Source of the DNA: Candidatus Coliplasma caballi
GTDB taxonomy: Bacteria; Bacillota; Clostridia; Oscillospirales; CAG-382
NCBI GenBank assembly: GCA_018065365.1
Contig: JAGHTH010000137.1
Coordinates: 1 to 38,874, forward strand
Reading direction: 5' to 3'
Length of the DNA: 38,874 nt
The notes beneath the pieces are model-generated. The model was given only the letters and a program-made list of their open reading frames with translations, made no database searches and was not told the origin of the DNA. Below are positions 6,889-14,316 of this stretch, in pieces. The translations under genes were made by a program, and so were the position numbers. Position 1 is the stretch's first letter; every line of letters starts with the position of its first letter.

Positions 6889-9534
6889 ATGGCAGAAAAG
6901 AAGAAAAGCAACGCAAAAAAGACGTCTTCCCCAAAAGGAAAGACCTATACCGCAAAGCGCACTCCCGAACTCAAAAAGGACAAAAAGCAGACGAAAGACA
7001 CCCCGTTCGTCCGTTTTCTGCTTGCCTTTTTTGCGGTATTCATCGTCATTACGTTCTTTCCGCAGATCGATTCGGGCGCGCTCGGCGCCGTGCGGGATCT
7101 GCTGCGCGGATTGTTCGGATTCGGGTATTACCTGGTCCCCGTGTTCTTATTCCTGTGGGTTACGTTCTGGAAGCGCGACGTCGAGAACGCCGTGTTCGGC
7201 TATAAAACGCTGCTGCTTTGGGGCGGGTTTCTGTTCACGCTCGGGATCGTGCATCTGATCGCGGTTCACCACACCTCTCCCGAAGAATACGGCGCGGCGG
7301 TCAAATCGTTCGACCACCTTTATGAAAACGGAAAAGCCCTCGCCGGCGGCGGCGTGATCGGCGGCGGTTTCGGCGCGTTGATCGCGATCGCGGTCGGTTG
7401 GGTGGCAACCACCATTCTCTGCTCGGTCGGCGTGTTCGTCTGCGGCGTTCTGTATTGCGGAAGCACCCCGGCGGCAACGCTCCGCGCGATCCGCGGCTGG
7501 TTTGTAGGCGTAACCGAAAAGGCGGCCGAGGAGCCGGAAGAACTTCCCGCAAAAGCAAAAAAGGCAAAGGCGGAGCCCACGGAAGAACTGCGCCCCGCCA
7601 AGCATAAACTCGCTTCCGTCCTCGTGGACGACAAGGAGATCACGGACGACGTCGTCGCGACCGAGCAGAACGGTCAGCGCCGTTTCATCCTGCCCGCAGA
7701 GGAACAGGAGGAAGTGTTCGCCCACGTTACCCGAAAGAAGAAAGAGGAATTGCTCCCCGAGGAGCCCGCGCAGACCGGCATTCCGGACTACGAGCCGGAA
7801 ATCACAAGAGAGGAAGCGCCCGTGATCCCGGAGATCCCGGTCGTTACGGTGCAGACCGAAAGCGCGGAAGAAGAGCCGCTTCAGATCGTGGAAGAAAGCG
7901 AAGAACTTCCCGTCGAAGACGACGCTTCCGAACCCGTCATCAAAGAGCCCTCCACGGCTGAAGAAGTTCTGAAAGAACTTGCGGAAGACGACGTGGAAAG
8001 CGAGCCGCTCGACGTTCCGGCGGAGGTCAAAGCGCCTTACGTGTTCCCGCCGATCTCGCTGTTGGCGCAGGACCAGTCCGACACCCCGCGTCCCACGCAG
8101 GCGGACGTCAACGCCGTCAGCAGAAAACTCGAGACAGTGCTGGAGAGTTTCAAAGTCAAAGCCAAAGTCATCGGCGCGTCGTTCGGCCCGACCGTTACGC
8201 GCTACGAAGTGCAGCCCGAAACGGGCGTGCGCGTCAAACAGATCGCCAACCTTTCGGACGACATCGCGCTGCACCTTGCGGCGACCTCGGTGCGTATTGA
8301 GAACATTCCCGGCAAGTCGGCGATCGGTATCGAGATCCCGAACAGGTCTTCCGCGACCGTCCGTCTGCGCAACCTGATCGAAGCCACGGCGTTCCACGAC
8401 AGCAAGTCGCGGCTGATCACCGCGCTCGGCGAAGACGTTTCCGGCTCGCCGGTCTATCTCGACATCGGAAAAATGCCGCACCTGCTGATCGCCGGCGCGA
8501 CCGGTATGGGTAAATCGGTCTGCATGAACTCGCTGATCGTTTCGCTGCTCTACCACGCTTCGCCCGACGAAGTGAAATTCATCATGATCGATCCCAAAAA
8601 GGTCGAAATGGCGGATTACAACGGCATCCCGCACCTGCTCGTTCCGGTCATCAACGACGCCAAGAAGGCGGCGGGTACGCTGAACTGGGCGTGCGTCGAA
8701 ATGGAAAAGCGGTACGAACTGATCCAGGAAGTCAACGCGAAAAACCTCAACGAATACAACGCGATCGTCAAAGACGATCCCGAGAGAGAAGCCGTCCCGT
8801 ATATCGTGATCTTCATCGACGAGCTTGCCGACTTGATGATGACCGCTCCCGACGACGTGGAAACCTCGATCTGCCGTCTGGCGCAGAAAGCGCGCGCGGC
8901 GGGGATCCACCTCGTCATCGGTACGCAGCGTCCTTCGGTTGACGTCATTACCGGTCTGATCAAAGCGAACATCCCGTCGCGTACCGCGTTTACGGTCGCT
9001 TCACAGGTCGATTCCCGTACCATTCTGGATATGGCGGGCGCGGAAAAACTGCTCGGCCGCGGCGATATGTTGTACTACCCCGTCGGCGCGATGAAACCCC
9101 AGCGTGTGCAGGGTGCGTTCGTGGACGGAAAGTCCGAGGTCGTAGCGGTTACGCAGTTCATCAAGCAGGCGTCCGCGTCAACCTACGATCAGTCGATCAT
9201 CGACCAGATCGAAAAAGAAGCGCGGCTCTGTGGCGCTCCCAAGCACGGACACAAGTCCGACGGCGAGGAGGGCGGCAGCGAGGAGATCCGCCTCGACGAC
9301 AAATTCTACGACGCGCTCGAATTGGCGATCGACGCGAAGAACGTATCGACTTCGATGCTGCAAACGCGGCTCGGTCTGGGCTACGCCCGCGCGGCGCGCA
9401 TCGTCGGCGTCATGGAACAGAAAGGATATATCGGCGCGTACGATACCACCACCAAGACGCGTCGGATCATCATTACCAAAGAAGAACTGCTCGAACTGAA
9501 AATGGGCAAGTCGGAGAACGACGATGAAGAATAA
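6889..9534 (+). CDS. ftsK: DNA translocase FtsK/SpoIIIE
   Basis: An 881-residue membrane-anchored ATPase that pumps chromosomal DNA through the septum at division or sporulation. The N-terminal 190 residues hold four hydrophobic segments. A long Glu/Lys-rich linker (about 210-390) follows, then the motor: Walker A GATGMGKS (536-543) and Walker B IVIFIDELADL with Asp644. The C-terminal gamma winged-helix domain (LQTRLGLGYARAARIVGVME) recognises orienting sequences. Length and order match FtsK/SpoIIIE of Firmicutes; whether its role is vegetative or sporulation-specific cannot be told. The last 11 bases overlap the next gene. Confidence 0.97.
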   Translation: MAEKKKSNAKKTSSPKGKTYTAKRTPELKKDKKQTKDTPFVRFLLAFFAVFIVITFFPQIDSGALGAVRDLLRGLFGFGYYLVPVFLFLWVTFWKRDVENAVFGYKTLLLWGGFLFTLGIVHLIAVHHTSPEEYGAAVKSFDHLYENGKALAGGGVIGGGFGALIAIAVGWVATTILCSVGVFVCGVLYCGSTPAATLRAIRGWFVGVTEKAAEEPEELPAKAKKAKAEPTEELRPAKHKLASVLVDDKEITDDVVATEQNGQRRFILPAEEQEEVFAHVTRKKKEELLPEEPAQTGIPDYEPEITREEAPVIPEIPVVTVQTESAEEEPLQIVEESEELPVEDDASEPVIKEPSTAEEVLKELAEDDVESEPLDVPAEVKAPYVFPPISLLAQDQSDTPRPTQADVNAVSRKLETVLESFKVKAKVIGASFGPTVTRYEVQPETGVRVKQIANLSDDIALHLAATSVRIENIPGKSAIGIEIPNRSSATVRLRNLIEATAFHDSKSRLITALGEDVSGSPVYLDIGKMPHLLIAGATGMGKSVCMNSLIVSLLYHASPDEVKFIMIDPKKVEMADYNGIPHLLVPVINDAKKAAGTLNWACVEMEKRYELIQEVNAKNLNEYNAIVKDDPEREAVPYIVIFIDELADLMMTAPDDVETSICRLAQKARAAGIHLVIGTQRPSVDVITGLIKANIPSRTAFTVASQVDSRTILDMAGAEKLLGRGDMLYYPVGAMKPQRVQGAFVDGKSEVVAVTQFIKQASASTYDQSIIDQIEKEARLCGAPKHGHKSDGEEGGSEEIRLDDKFYDALELAIDAKNVSTSMLQTRLGLGYARAARIVGVMEQKGYIGAYDTTTKTRRIIITKEELLELKMGKSENDDEE

Positions 9535-10057
9535 ACGTTGGCTTCCCCTGCTCCTTGCGCTGCTCTTGCTCCTGTTTTGCTCCTGCGAAGCGGACGGCGG
9601 CGATTTCGGGAACGAACAGACGCGCCCGTTGGAACGCATCCGCGAAGCGTTGCTTTCCGGCAACGCGGAAACCTACGAATCGGCGTTCCCGGAAGACTTT
9701 TTGCGGATCTACCGTTCGAATTACGAAGACATCGACAGCGTTGTGGAAACGCTGCTTCACGCCGGACTCGAGCGCGACACGTCCGCTTACGGTCTGGATA
9801 CCGCTTTGACGTTTGAACTGCTCAAATCGGAGAACTATCCCGTGTCGGCGCTTTCGGCGCAGGTCTATTACGACAACATCGACGAATTCCTGTATAACCT
9901 TCCGATCGACAGCGTCGAAGAAGCACGAGCGCTGGAGGTCGAGATCGTTCGCAAGGGCTCGTTCGGAGAAAAGACGTCCGTGCTGGAATTCACGGTGCTG
10001 AAGATCGAAGGCGTGTGGTATCTCCACCCCGCTGATTTCGGAACGCTGTTGAACTGA
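9524..10057 (+). CDS. small lipoprotein of unknown function
   Basis: A 177-residue protein with signal sequence MKNKRWLPLLLALLLLLF and lipobox FCSC (lipidated Cys21), so it should be anchored to the outer face of the membrane. The mature part is acidic, with no motif I recognise; FLRIYRSNYEDIDSVVETLL and VLKIEGVWYLHPADFGTLL recall small NTF2-like or DUF4878-like folds, but this is only an impression. The start overlaps the end of ftsK by 11 bases in another frame, so it is translationally coupled to the translocase. A strong terminator follows directly. Confidence 0.75.
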   Translation: MKNKRWLPLLLALLLLLFCSCEADGGDFGNEQTRPLERIREALLSGNAETYESAFPEDFLRIYRSNYEDIDSVVETLLHAGLERDTSAYGLDTALTFELLKSENYPVSALSAQVYYDNIDEFLYNLPIDSVEEARALEVEIVRKGSFGEKTSVLEFTVLKIEGVWYLHPADFGTLLN

Positions 10058-10071
10058 AAAAAGGAATACAA

Positions 10072-10099
10072 AAAACGGCAAGTCGAAACTTGCCGTTTT
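10072..10099. terminator. bidirectional intrinsic terminator between convergent units
   Basis: Arms AAAACGGCAAGT (10072-10083) and ACTTGCCGTTTT (10088-10099), a perfect 12-bp stem with loop CGAA. T-rich sequence flanks it in both directions. It serves the ftsK unit on the plus strand and nrdR on the minus strand. Confidence 0.9.
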
Positions 10100-10127
10100 C
10101 GTTTTGCGGAATTCGGTTTTATGGTAT

Positions 10128-10592
10128 TCAGTTCCCTTTTTTCTCGTCGAGCAGGCGGTTCAGTTCGTCCATAAACGCGCCGATGTCCTTGAACTGACGG
10201 TAAACCGACGCGAAGCGAACGTACGCAACCTCGTCGAGCGCTTTCAGACGATCCATGACCATTTCGCCGATGCGGGAAGAATTGACTTCGCTCTGCAGAG
10301 AGTTCTGGAGCGTGGTCTCGATATCGCTGACCAGCGCGTCCATCTGTTCCAGCGTAACGAACCGTTTGTCGCAGGCGCGGATCACGCTGCGCAGCAGTTT
10401 GCTGCGATCGAACGCTTCACGGGAGCGGTCTTTTTTGACGACGATCAGCGGGAGCGCTTCGATCATTTCATAGGTGGTAAACCGTTTGCCGCAGCTGAGG
10501 CATTCGCGGCGTCTGCGAATCGTACTGCCGTCGCTTGAGGGACGGGAATCAACGACTTTGCTCTCGGGATGCGCGCAGGTAGGACATTTCAT
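10128..10592 (-). CDS. nrdR: transcriptional repressor NrdR
   Basis: A 154-residue Zn-ribbon/ATP-cone repressor of ribonucleotide reductase genes, which senses ATP and dATP. The zinc ribbon uses C3, C6, C31 and C34 (MKCPTC ... CLSCG), followed by the family signature RFTTYE. The ATP-cone runs from about residue 48 (PLIVVKKDRSREAFDRSKLL) to 140. Length is the family standard. The Shine-Dalgarno AAAGGAAG precedes the ATG. It lies 18 bases after the E2-like gene and probably shares its promoter. No NrdR box or reductase gene was seen in this window. Confidence 0.96.
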   Translation of the reverse strand: MKCPTCAHPESKVVDSRPSSDGSTIRRRRECLSCGKRFTTYEMIEALPLIVVKKDRSREAFDRSKLLRSVIRACDKRFVTLEQMDALVSDIETTLQNSLQSEVNSSRIGEMVMDRLKALDEVAYVRFASVYRQFKDIGAFMDELNRLLDEKKGN

Positions 10593-10610
10593 ACAGTTTC
10601 TTCCTTTCTG

Positions 10611-11465
10611 TTAATCAATATCGCGGACGATCTCCTCCGGGGGAACGTCCAGCATGGATGGATTGCTCAAAAGATGTTTCAGGCAATGGAAGACGGACGC
10701 GTAACCGAAGCCGTCCGTGATCCGTTCATCCAGCGTAAATTTCAAATCAATGTATTTCTTGCGTACCAGATTCCCGTCATCGTCGGTAACGTGCGTTACG
10801 TAGCCGTTTCCGAACGAGCAGAACACCGGAATGTTTCCGAAATTATATAAGTGATGATAGATCGGCTGAATGCGGAGCGAGCCCATCGACGTGATCGCAA
10901 ACGATCCGTGGAACGGCGAAACGTCGGTCAGAATCTTCGGCATCCATCCGAAATAATCCAAAAAATAGAACAGATCCATCGCGCCGCGCATCAATACCCT
11001 CGGGACGTGTTTGAAAAAGCCCGCGATATGATCGAAATCGGTGTCGCCGTTCCGCGCTTCCTCCACCTTTTCGTGCAGGATGCGGTACACGTCGTCTGCC
11101 GTCGCGTCGGGCGGGAAGATCACTTTCAGCACCGTCTCGGGCGCGTTGACTTCCAGCGCGACCTTGATGGTCAGCATCACTTCGATCTTGTTTCGCGCGT
11201 AGATCCGCTGTCCGCGAATGAATCGGTTGAGTTCCGGGTGCTTTGCGACCGTGCGAACGTAGGCAGCCAGAATCAGATACATCATATTGTAATCCGCAAG
11301 TCCCTGCTGCTTTTTGCCGCGGATAAATTCTTCCGCTTTCGAAACTTCAAAACGGTCTGTATAATAATTGGTGGAATCCTGCCGCGTTCTCATGATGAAC
11401 GGCGCCACGTAATTCATCGGACAGAGCGTCTTGATCTTTCTGCCCTCGCGCATTCTCTTGCTCAT
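10611..11465 (-). CDS. stand-alone 2-oxoacid dehydrogenase E2-like acyltransferase-fold protein
   Basis: A 284-residue protein resembling the catalytic domain of 2-oxoacid dehydrogenase E2 (chloramphenicol acetyltransferase fold), without lipoyl or peripheral-subunit-binding domains. The C-terminal motif is DERITDG (246-252) where classical E2 enzymes have DHRxxDG, so the catalytic His is replaced by Glu. Similar single-domain proteins occur in other Clostridia to my knowledge; their role is not established. The start is placed at ATG 11465 with GAAGGCGG upstream; a longer frame back to 11555 would begin inside the -35 element. nrdR follows after 18 bases. Confidence 0.7.
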   Translation of the reverse strand: MSKRMREGRKIKTLCPMNYVAPFIMRTRQDSTNYYTDRFEVSKAEEFIRGKKQQGLADYNMMYLILAAYVRTVAKHPELNRFIRGQRIYARNKIEVMLTIKVALEVNAPETVLKVIFPPDATADDVYRILHEKVEEARNGDTDFDHIAGFFKHVPRVLMRGAMDLFYFLDYFGWMPKILTDVSPFHGSFAITSMGSLRIQPIYHHLYNFGNIPVFCSFGNGYVTHVTDDDGNLVRKKYIDLKFTLDERITDGFGYASVFHCLKHLLSNPSMLDVPPEEIVRDID

Positions 11466-11526
11466 GCGTTTTCCGCCTTCCCTATTTGGTAGGTGCTTTC
11501 TCCGAATATATACTATATCTTGTAGT

Positions 11527-11555
11527 ATTATAGCACATCTTTTTTCGTTTTGCAA
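11527..11555 (-). promoter_or_regulatory. sigma-A promoter of the E2-like gene and nrdR
   Basis: On the minus strand: -35 TTGCAA (11555-11550), 17-base spacer, -10 TATAAT (11532-11527) preceded by TGC (extended -10). Confidence 0.75.
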
Positions 11556-11596
11556 CTATTTTTCAGTAAAAAAGCACAGAAATTTCAAAAAACGGA

Positions 11597-11625
11597 TTGC
11601 AAAACCACAAAAAATATGATATACT
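11597..11625 (+). promoter_or_regulatory. sigma-A promoter of the third solute-binding lipoprotein
   Basis: -35 TTGCAA (11597-11602), 17-base spacer, -10 TATACT (11620-11625) with a TGA extension. Divergent from the E2-like promoter. A Shine-Dalgarno AAGGAGAGG lies about 8 bases before the ATG at 11661. Confidence 0.72.
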
Positions 11626-11660
11626 CATTGCAGAAAGAATAGCATAAGGAGAGGAATCGT

Positions 11661-13235
11661 ATGAAAACAAACAAATCGCGCATCCTTTGCCTGCTTCTTG
11701 CAGCGTTCCTTTGTTTCGGAATTTTTCTGACCGCCTGCGGCGACGATGAGGAATCTTCCGCGGAAGCGTCCAAAGAGCAGAGTGAAGTTTCCCTTGACCC
11801 CGAAAGCGAATACAAAGACGCGAACGGCAACTACGTCGGAAAAACTTCCGGCAACAAGTACGGCAACCGTGTCGTCAAATTCCTGACCTGCGGCGTCAAC
11901 CAGGATCACAACTCCGAGATCATCTACAACGAATATGAGCCCGGCACGGCAGAGTCTTCCAAGATGATCGAGGTCGTCAATCGCGCGCAGGGCGACCGTA
12001 TCGATATGGTCGAACAGCTTCTCGAAGTAGAAATCGAGGAAGAATACGTTTACGACGGCAGACGCAAGAACGCCGAGATGTGCAACCGTATTCGCGGCGA
12101 CAACATCACGCTGACGGCGGACTATCAGGTCGTCGTTCCCTGCCTGTACGACGGCGCAACGCTGGCGCAGGAAGGCGCACTGATCAACCTGTACGACCTG
12201 CCCGGCATCCAGATGGCTGCTCCGTGGTGGGATCAGGTGTTCAACGAAGAAGCTACCATCGCCGAACAACTTTATTTCACGATCGGCGATATCGGCAACA
12301 TCAACAAGTCCTCGACTGCGGCTCTGACTTTCAACAAGTCGCTGTACGAGCGCAACAAACTGACCGAGAAATACGGCGGACTCCCCTACGACCTCGTCCG
12401 CAACGGCACCTGGACGCTCGACGTCGTTCTGCAGATGACCAAAGAGATCAGCAACGACCTTGACCACAGCGGTGCGATCGACTACAAGGACGAATACGGC
12501 TGGGGCGGTCAGCTCGACGATATGTGGAGCATCTTCTACGGTTCCGGCTCCAAGATCGCGACCACGAAGACGGCTGACGGGTATCCCGAACTCTGTATGT
12601 ACTCCGAGCGCAGTTCCTCCGTCATGGACAAACTGCAGTCGCTCGTGCAGGATGACCTCCACTACGTTTCCGCAAACGATTACTTCGGCGTTGCGCAGTG
12701 GCCGACCGTTCTGCTGCAGGACAACTTCATCGGCGGACACAGCTTGTTCTACAACGGCAACATGGCAACCCCGATCGAACTCGGCGAAATGGACGACGCT
12801 TACGGCCTGCTTCCGATCCCGAAAGGCGACGATACGCAGGACGGCTATTACAGTCTGGTCAACCCCTGGACTTCGACCTGCTTTGCGGTTCCGATGTCCT
12901 TGCCGGAAAAAGACTACGAACTGGTCGCGGATCTGTTCAACGTCATGGGCGCGGTTTCCAAGAACCTCGTGGCTCCCGCATACCTCAACCAGTGCCTTGA
13001 ATACATGAAGACGCGCGATGACGACACGATCGACATGATCGAGAACTACATCCTGCCCGGACGCGGATGCGACATCGGCATGATCTTCGCATGGGGCGGG
13101 TTGGATATTCTGCTGCAGGATATGGCATCGAACGCTCCCGGCACGTTCCGTTCTTCCTACGAGGCAAAGTCGGCATCGGCACAGGCAGCGTTGGATGAGA
13201 CGGTGGCGCAATTCAAATCCCAGTCCCAAAATTGA
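11661..13235 (+). CDS. extracellular solute-binding lipoprotein (paralogue 3)
   Basis: A 524-residue orphan solute-binding lipoprotein. The signal peptide ends in lipobox LTAC (Cys26), with an acidic Ser-rich linker to about residue 52. It shares with the pair at 2936-5950 the core layout APWWDQVFNEEATIAEQLYF, GDIGNINKSS, NGTWTLD, GDDTQDGYYSLVN and the C-terminal DMIENYILPGRGCDIG, but is clearly more diverged. No permease or ATPase gene is adjacent. It has its own promoter and a terminator, so it is a single-gene unit. The ligand is unknown; most relatives bind sugars or oligosaccharides, and this is an inference from family only. Confidence 0.85.
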   Translation: MKTNKSRILCLLLAAFLCFGIFLTACGDDEESSAEASKEQSEVSLDPESEYKDANGNYVGKTSGNKYGNRVVKFLTCGVNQDHNSEIIYNEYEPGTAESSKMIEVVNRAQGDRIDMVEQLLEVEIEEEYVYDGRRKNAEMCNRIRGDNITLTADYQVVVPCLYDGATLAQEGALINLYDLPGIQMAAPWWDQVFNEEATIAEQLYFTIGDIGNINKSSTAALTFNKSLYERNKLTEKYGGLPYDLVRNGTWTLDVVLQMTKEISNDLDHSGAIDYKDEYGWGGQLDDMWSIFYGSGSKIATTKTADGYPELCMYSERSSSVMDKLQSLVQDDLHYVSANDYFGVAQWPTVLLQDNFIGGHSLFYNGNMATPIELGEMDDAYGLLPIPKGDDTQDGYYSLVNPWTSTCFAVPMSLPEKDYELVADLFNVMGAVSKNLVAPAYLNQCLEYMKTRDDDTIDMIENYILPGRGCDIGMIFAWGGLDILLQDMASNAPGTFRSSYEAKSASAQAALDETVAQFKSQSQN

Positions 13236-13292
13236 TCGACTGTGTCAGGAAGTCCAGACCGCAAACCGAAAAATTTTATAGAAAAAGATATT

Positions 13293-13355
13293 ATGAAAAC
13301 GCTGGAAATCATCCGGCGTTTTCTTCTTTATACAGCTAAAGCGGTTTGCTTTGAA
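13293..13355. repeat. 63-base direct repeat, copy A
   Basis: Aligns without gaps to 13550-13612 (51 of 63 positions identical). It begins with ATGAAAACGC, contains a terminator-like hairpin and ends TTGCTTTGAA. The two copies lie about 194 bases apart in a region with no convincing gene. Confidence 0.8.
13297..13322 (+). terminator. terminator of the third solute-binding lipoprotein
   Basis: Arms AAAACGCTGGA (13297-13307, last A unpaired in part) and TCCGGCGTTTT (13312-13322), stem of about 10 bp with one G-T pair, followed by TCTTCTTT. It lies about 60 bases after the stop and is part of repeat copy A. Confidence 0.7.
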
Positions 13356-13403
13356 CAATTTTCCCCTCTCGACGTACATCAGTACGCCTTCGGGAGAAAA
13401 TTG
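13356..13403. repeat. interrupted palindrome between the two direct repeats
   Basis: Outer arms CAATTTT and AAAATTG, CCC paired with GGG, and an inner CGTAC/GTACG stem around ATCA. It could fold into a long imperfect hairpin. No protein-coding role is convincing. Confidence 0.6.
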
Positions 13404-13428
13404 TCCAATCTGAATCTCCCTGACGCAG

Positions 13429-13476
13429 TCTCCGGCCGGTTGCAGACCGAGGTCTCCGGTTGGTTGCAGACCAAGG
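13429..13476. repeat. 24-base tandem repeat, two copies
   Basis: Units at 13429-13452 and 13453-13476 differ at three positions; each starts TCTCCGG and contains GGTTGCAGACC. The rest of 13236-13620 (about 385 bases) holds only the listed repeats and hairpins; small frames there are not supported by ribosome sites or family likeness. Confidence 0.75.
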
Positions 13477-13549
13477 TGAGTGCCAAAAGATACACCGACC
13501 TTGTCAGAGTGCGCAGAACGCAAATCGGACGAAAAGCAGAATAGACAAA

Positions 13550-13612
13550 ATGAAAACGCCGGATATTATCCGGCGCTTTCTTTGCTATACGGTAAAATCG
13601 GATTGCTTTGAA
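13550..13612. repeat. 63-base direct repeat, copy B
   Basis: The second copy of the repeat at 13293-13355 in the same orientation, with a better palindrome than copy A. It lies just outside the 3' end of the small minus-strand ORF. Confidence 0.8.
13557..13575 (-). terminator. intrinsic terminator after the small 50-residue ORF
   Basis: Arms CGCCGGAT (13557-13564) and ATCCGGCG (13568-13575), perfect 8-bp stem. On the minus strand it is followed by TTTTCATTTTG. Part of repeat copy B. Confidence 0.65.
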
Positions 13613-13620
13613 AGGGTTTC

Positions 13621-13773
13621 TCAAAAATCGTACAATCGGTCGCGCGGATCGCGGTCAATACGGACGGACTGTTCGGACGCGGAGTGGTCGGGAGGGCAAG
13701 TTTTGCCCTGTTTGCCGTTCTTTTCGTTCTTCTCGTTCTTTGCGTTTTTGTTCTGATTTTTCTTCTGTTCCAT
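13621..13773 (-). CDS. small Lys/Asn-rich 50-residue protein, tentative
   Basis: A 50-residue ORF, very hydrophilic: residues 1-24 are mostly Lys, Asn, Gln and Glu (MEQKKNQNKNAKNEKNEKNG), the rest is acidic/basic mixed with CPPDHS and DRDPRDRLYDF. No family is recognised. It has an ideal Shine-Dalgarno AAAGGAG 8 bases before the ATG and a terminator after its stop, which argue for a gene. Against it, that Shine-Dalgarno is the 3' arm of the terminator hairpin of the rlmH operon, so translation would need readthrough or refolding. It may be a chance frame. Confidence 0.4.
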   Translation of the reverse strand: MEQKKNQNKNAKNEKNEKNGKQGKTCPPDHSASEQSVRIDRDPRDRLYDF

Positions 13774-13774
13774 C

Positions 13775-13832
13775 AAAAAAGCTCCTTTTTGCAATGAATG
13801 GTTTGTAACCCTATTGTTGCGCAAAAAGGAGC
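13775..13832 (-). terminator. terminator of the miaA-to-rlmH operon, overlapping a Shine-Dalgarno
   Basis: Arms GCTCCTTTTTGC (13781-13792) and GCAAAAAGGAGC (13821-13832) are a perfect 12-bp inverted repeat with a 28-base loop. Read on the minus strand it starts 8 bases after the rlmH stop and ends in six T residues (13780-13775). The 3' arm contains AAAGGAG placed correctly for the ATG at 13773. Confidence 0.75.
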
Positions 13833-13839
13833 GTGTTAT

Positions 13840-14316
13840 TCACTTATGATATCTTTTTCCCGCAAGGATCGTAAACCCGCGGTAGATCTGCTCTGCGAGC
13901 AAAATCCGGGCAATGCGGTGCGGAAAGGTCATCTGCGAAACGGAAAGCCGGAGATCGCACTCTTTTTTGAGCGTTTCGTCCAGCCCATGACTGCTGCCGA
14001 TCAGAAAGCAGATCCCGCCCGTAAGCGTTTTTTCGCCCAGAAACGCGGCGAACTGTTCCGACGACATCGGTTTTCCCTCCACGCAGAGCGCGACTTTCGC
14101 GTGATGCGGCGGGATCGCGGCGCGGATTTTGACCGCTTCCGCGGCAAGCGCTTTGCGGATGACCGCCTCGCTCGCTTCGTCCGAAACGCGTTCCTCGGGA
14201 ATGCAGACCGTTTTATAATTGCAGTACGCGGACAGGCGCTTGCGGTATTCTTCCTCGGCCTCGCGGAAATACCCCTCGCGGAAATCGCCCACGTGGATCA
14301 ACGTGATCGCGGTCAT
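13840..14316 (-). CDS. rlmH: 23S rRNA (pseudouridine(1915)-N3)-methyltransferase RlmH
   Basis: A 158-residue SPOUT methyltransferase that acts on pseudouridine 1915 in helix 69 of 23S rRNA in the assembled 70S ribosome. Visible signatures are the SAM-binding knot FLIGSSHGL (104-112), SVSQMTFPHRIARILLAEQIYR, and the C-terminal YHK that completes the active site. Length and ends match the family exactly. It starts inside the stop of the flavin reductase gene (ATGA overlap) and is the last gene of the long operon; a hairpin terminator follows at once. Confidence 0.97.
   Translation of the reverse strand: MTAITLIHVGDFREGYFREAEEEYRKRLSAYCNYKTVCIPEERVSDEASEAVIRKALAAEAVKIRAAIPPHHAKVALCVEGKPMSSEQFAAFLGEKTLTGGICFLIGSSHGLDETLKKECDLRLSVSQMTFPHRIARILLAEQIYRGFTILAGKRYHK

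Noticed and set aside
7147..8910. A 587-residue minus-strand frame opposite ftsK
   Set aside because: Antisense shadow of ftsK caused by high G+C at third positions; no start signal and no family likeness.
13245..13624. Two overlapping small minus-strand frames with similar segments (such as FKANRF and FKAIRF)
   Set aside because: The likeness comes from the two copies of the 63-base DNA repeat; no ribosome sites, and the frames run through terminator hairpins.
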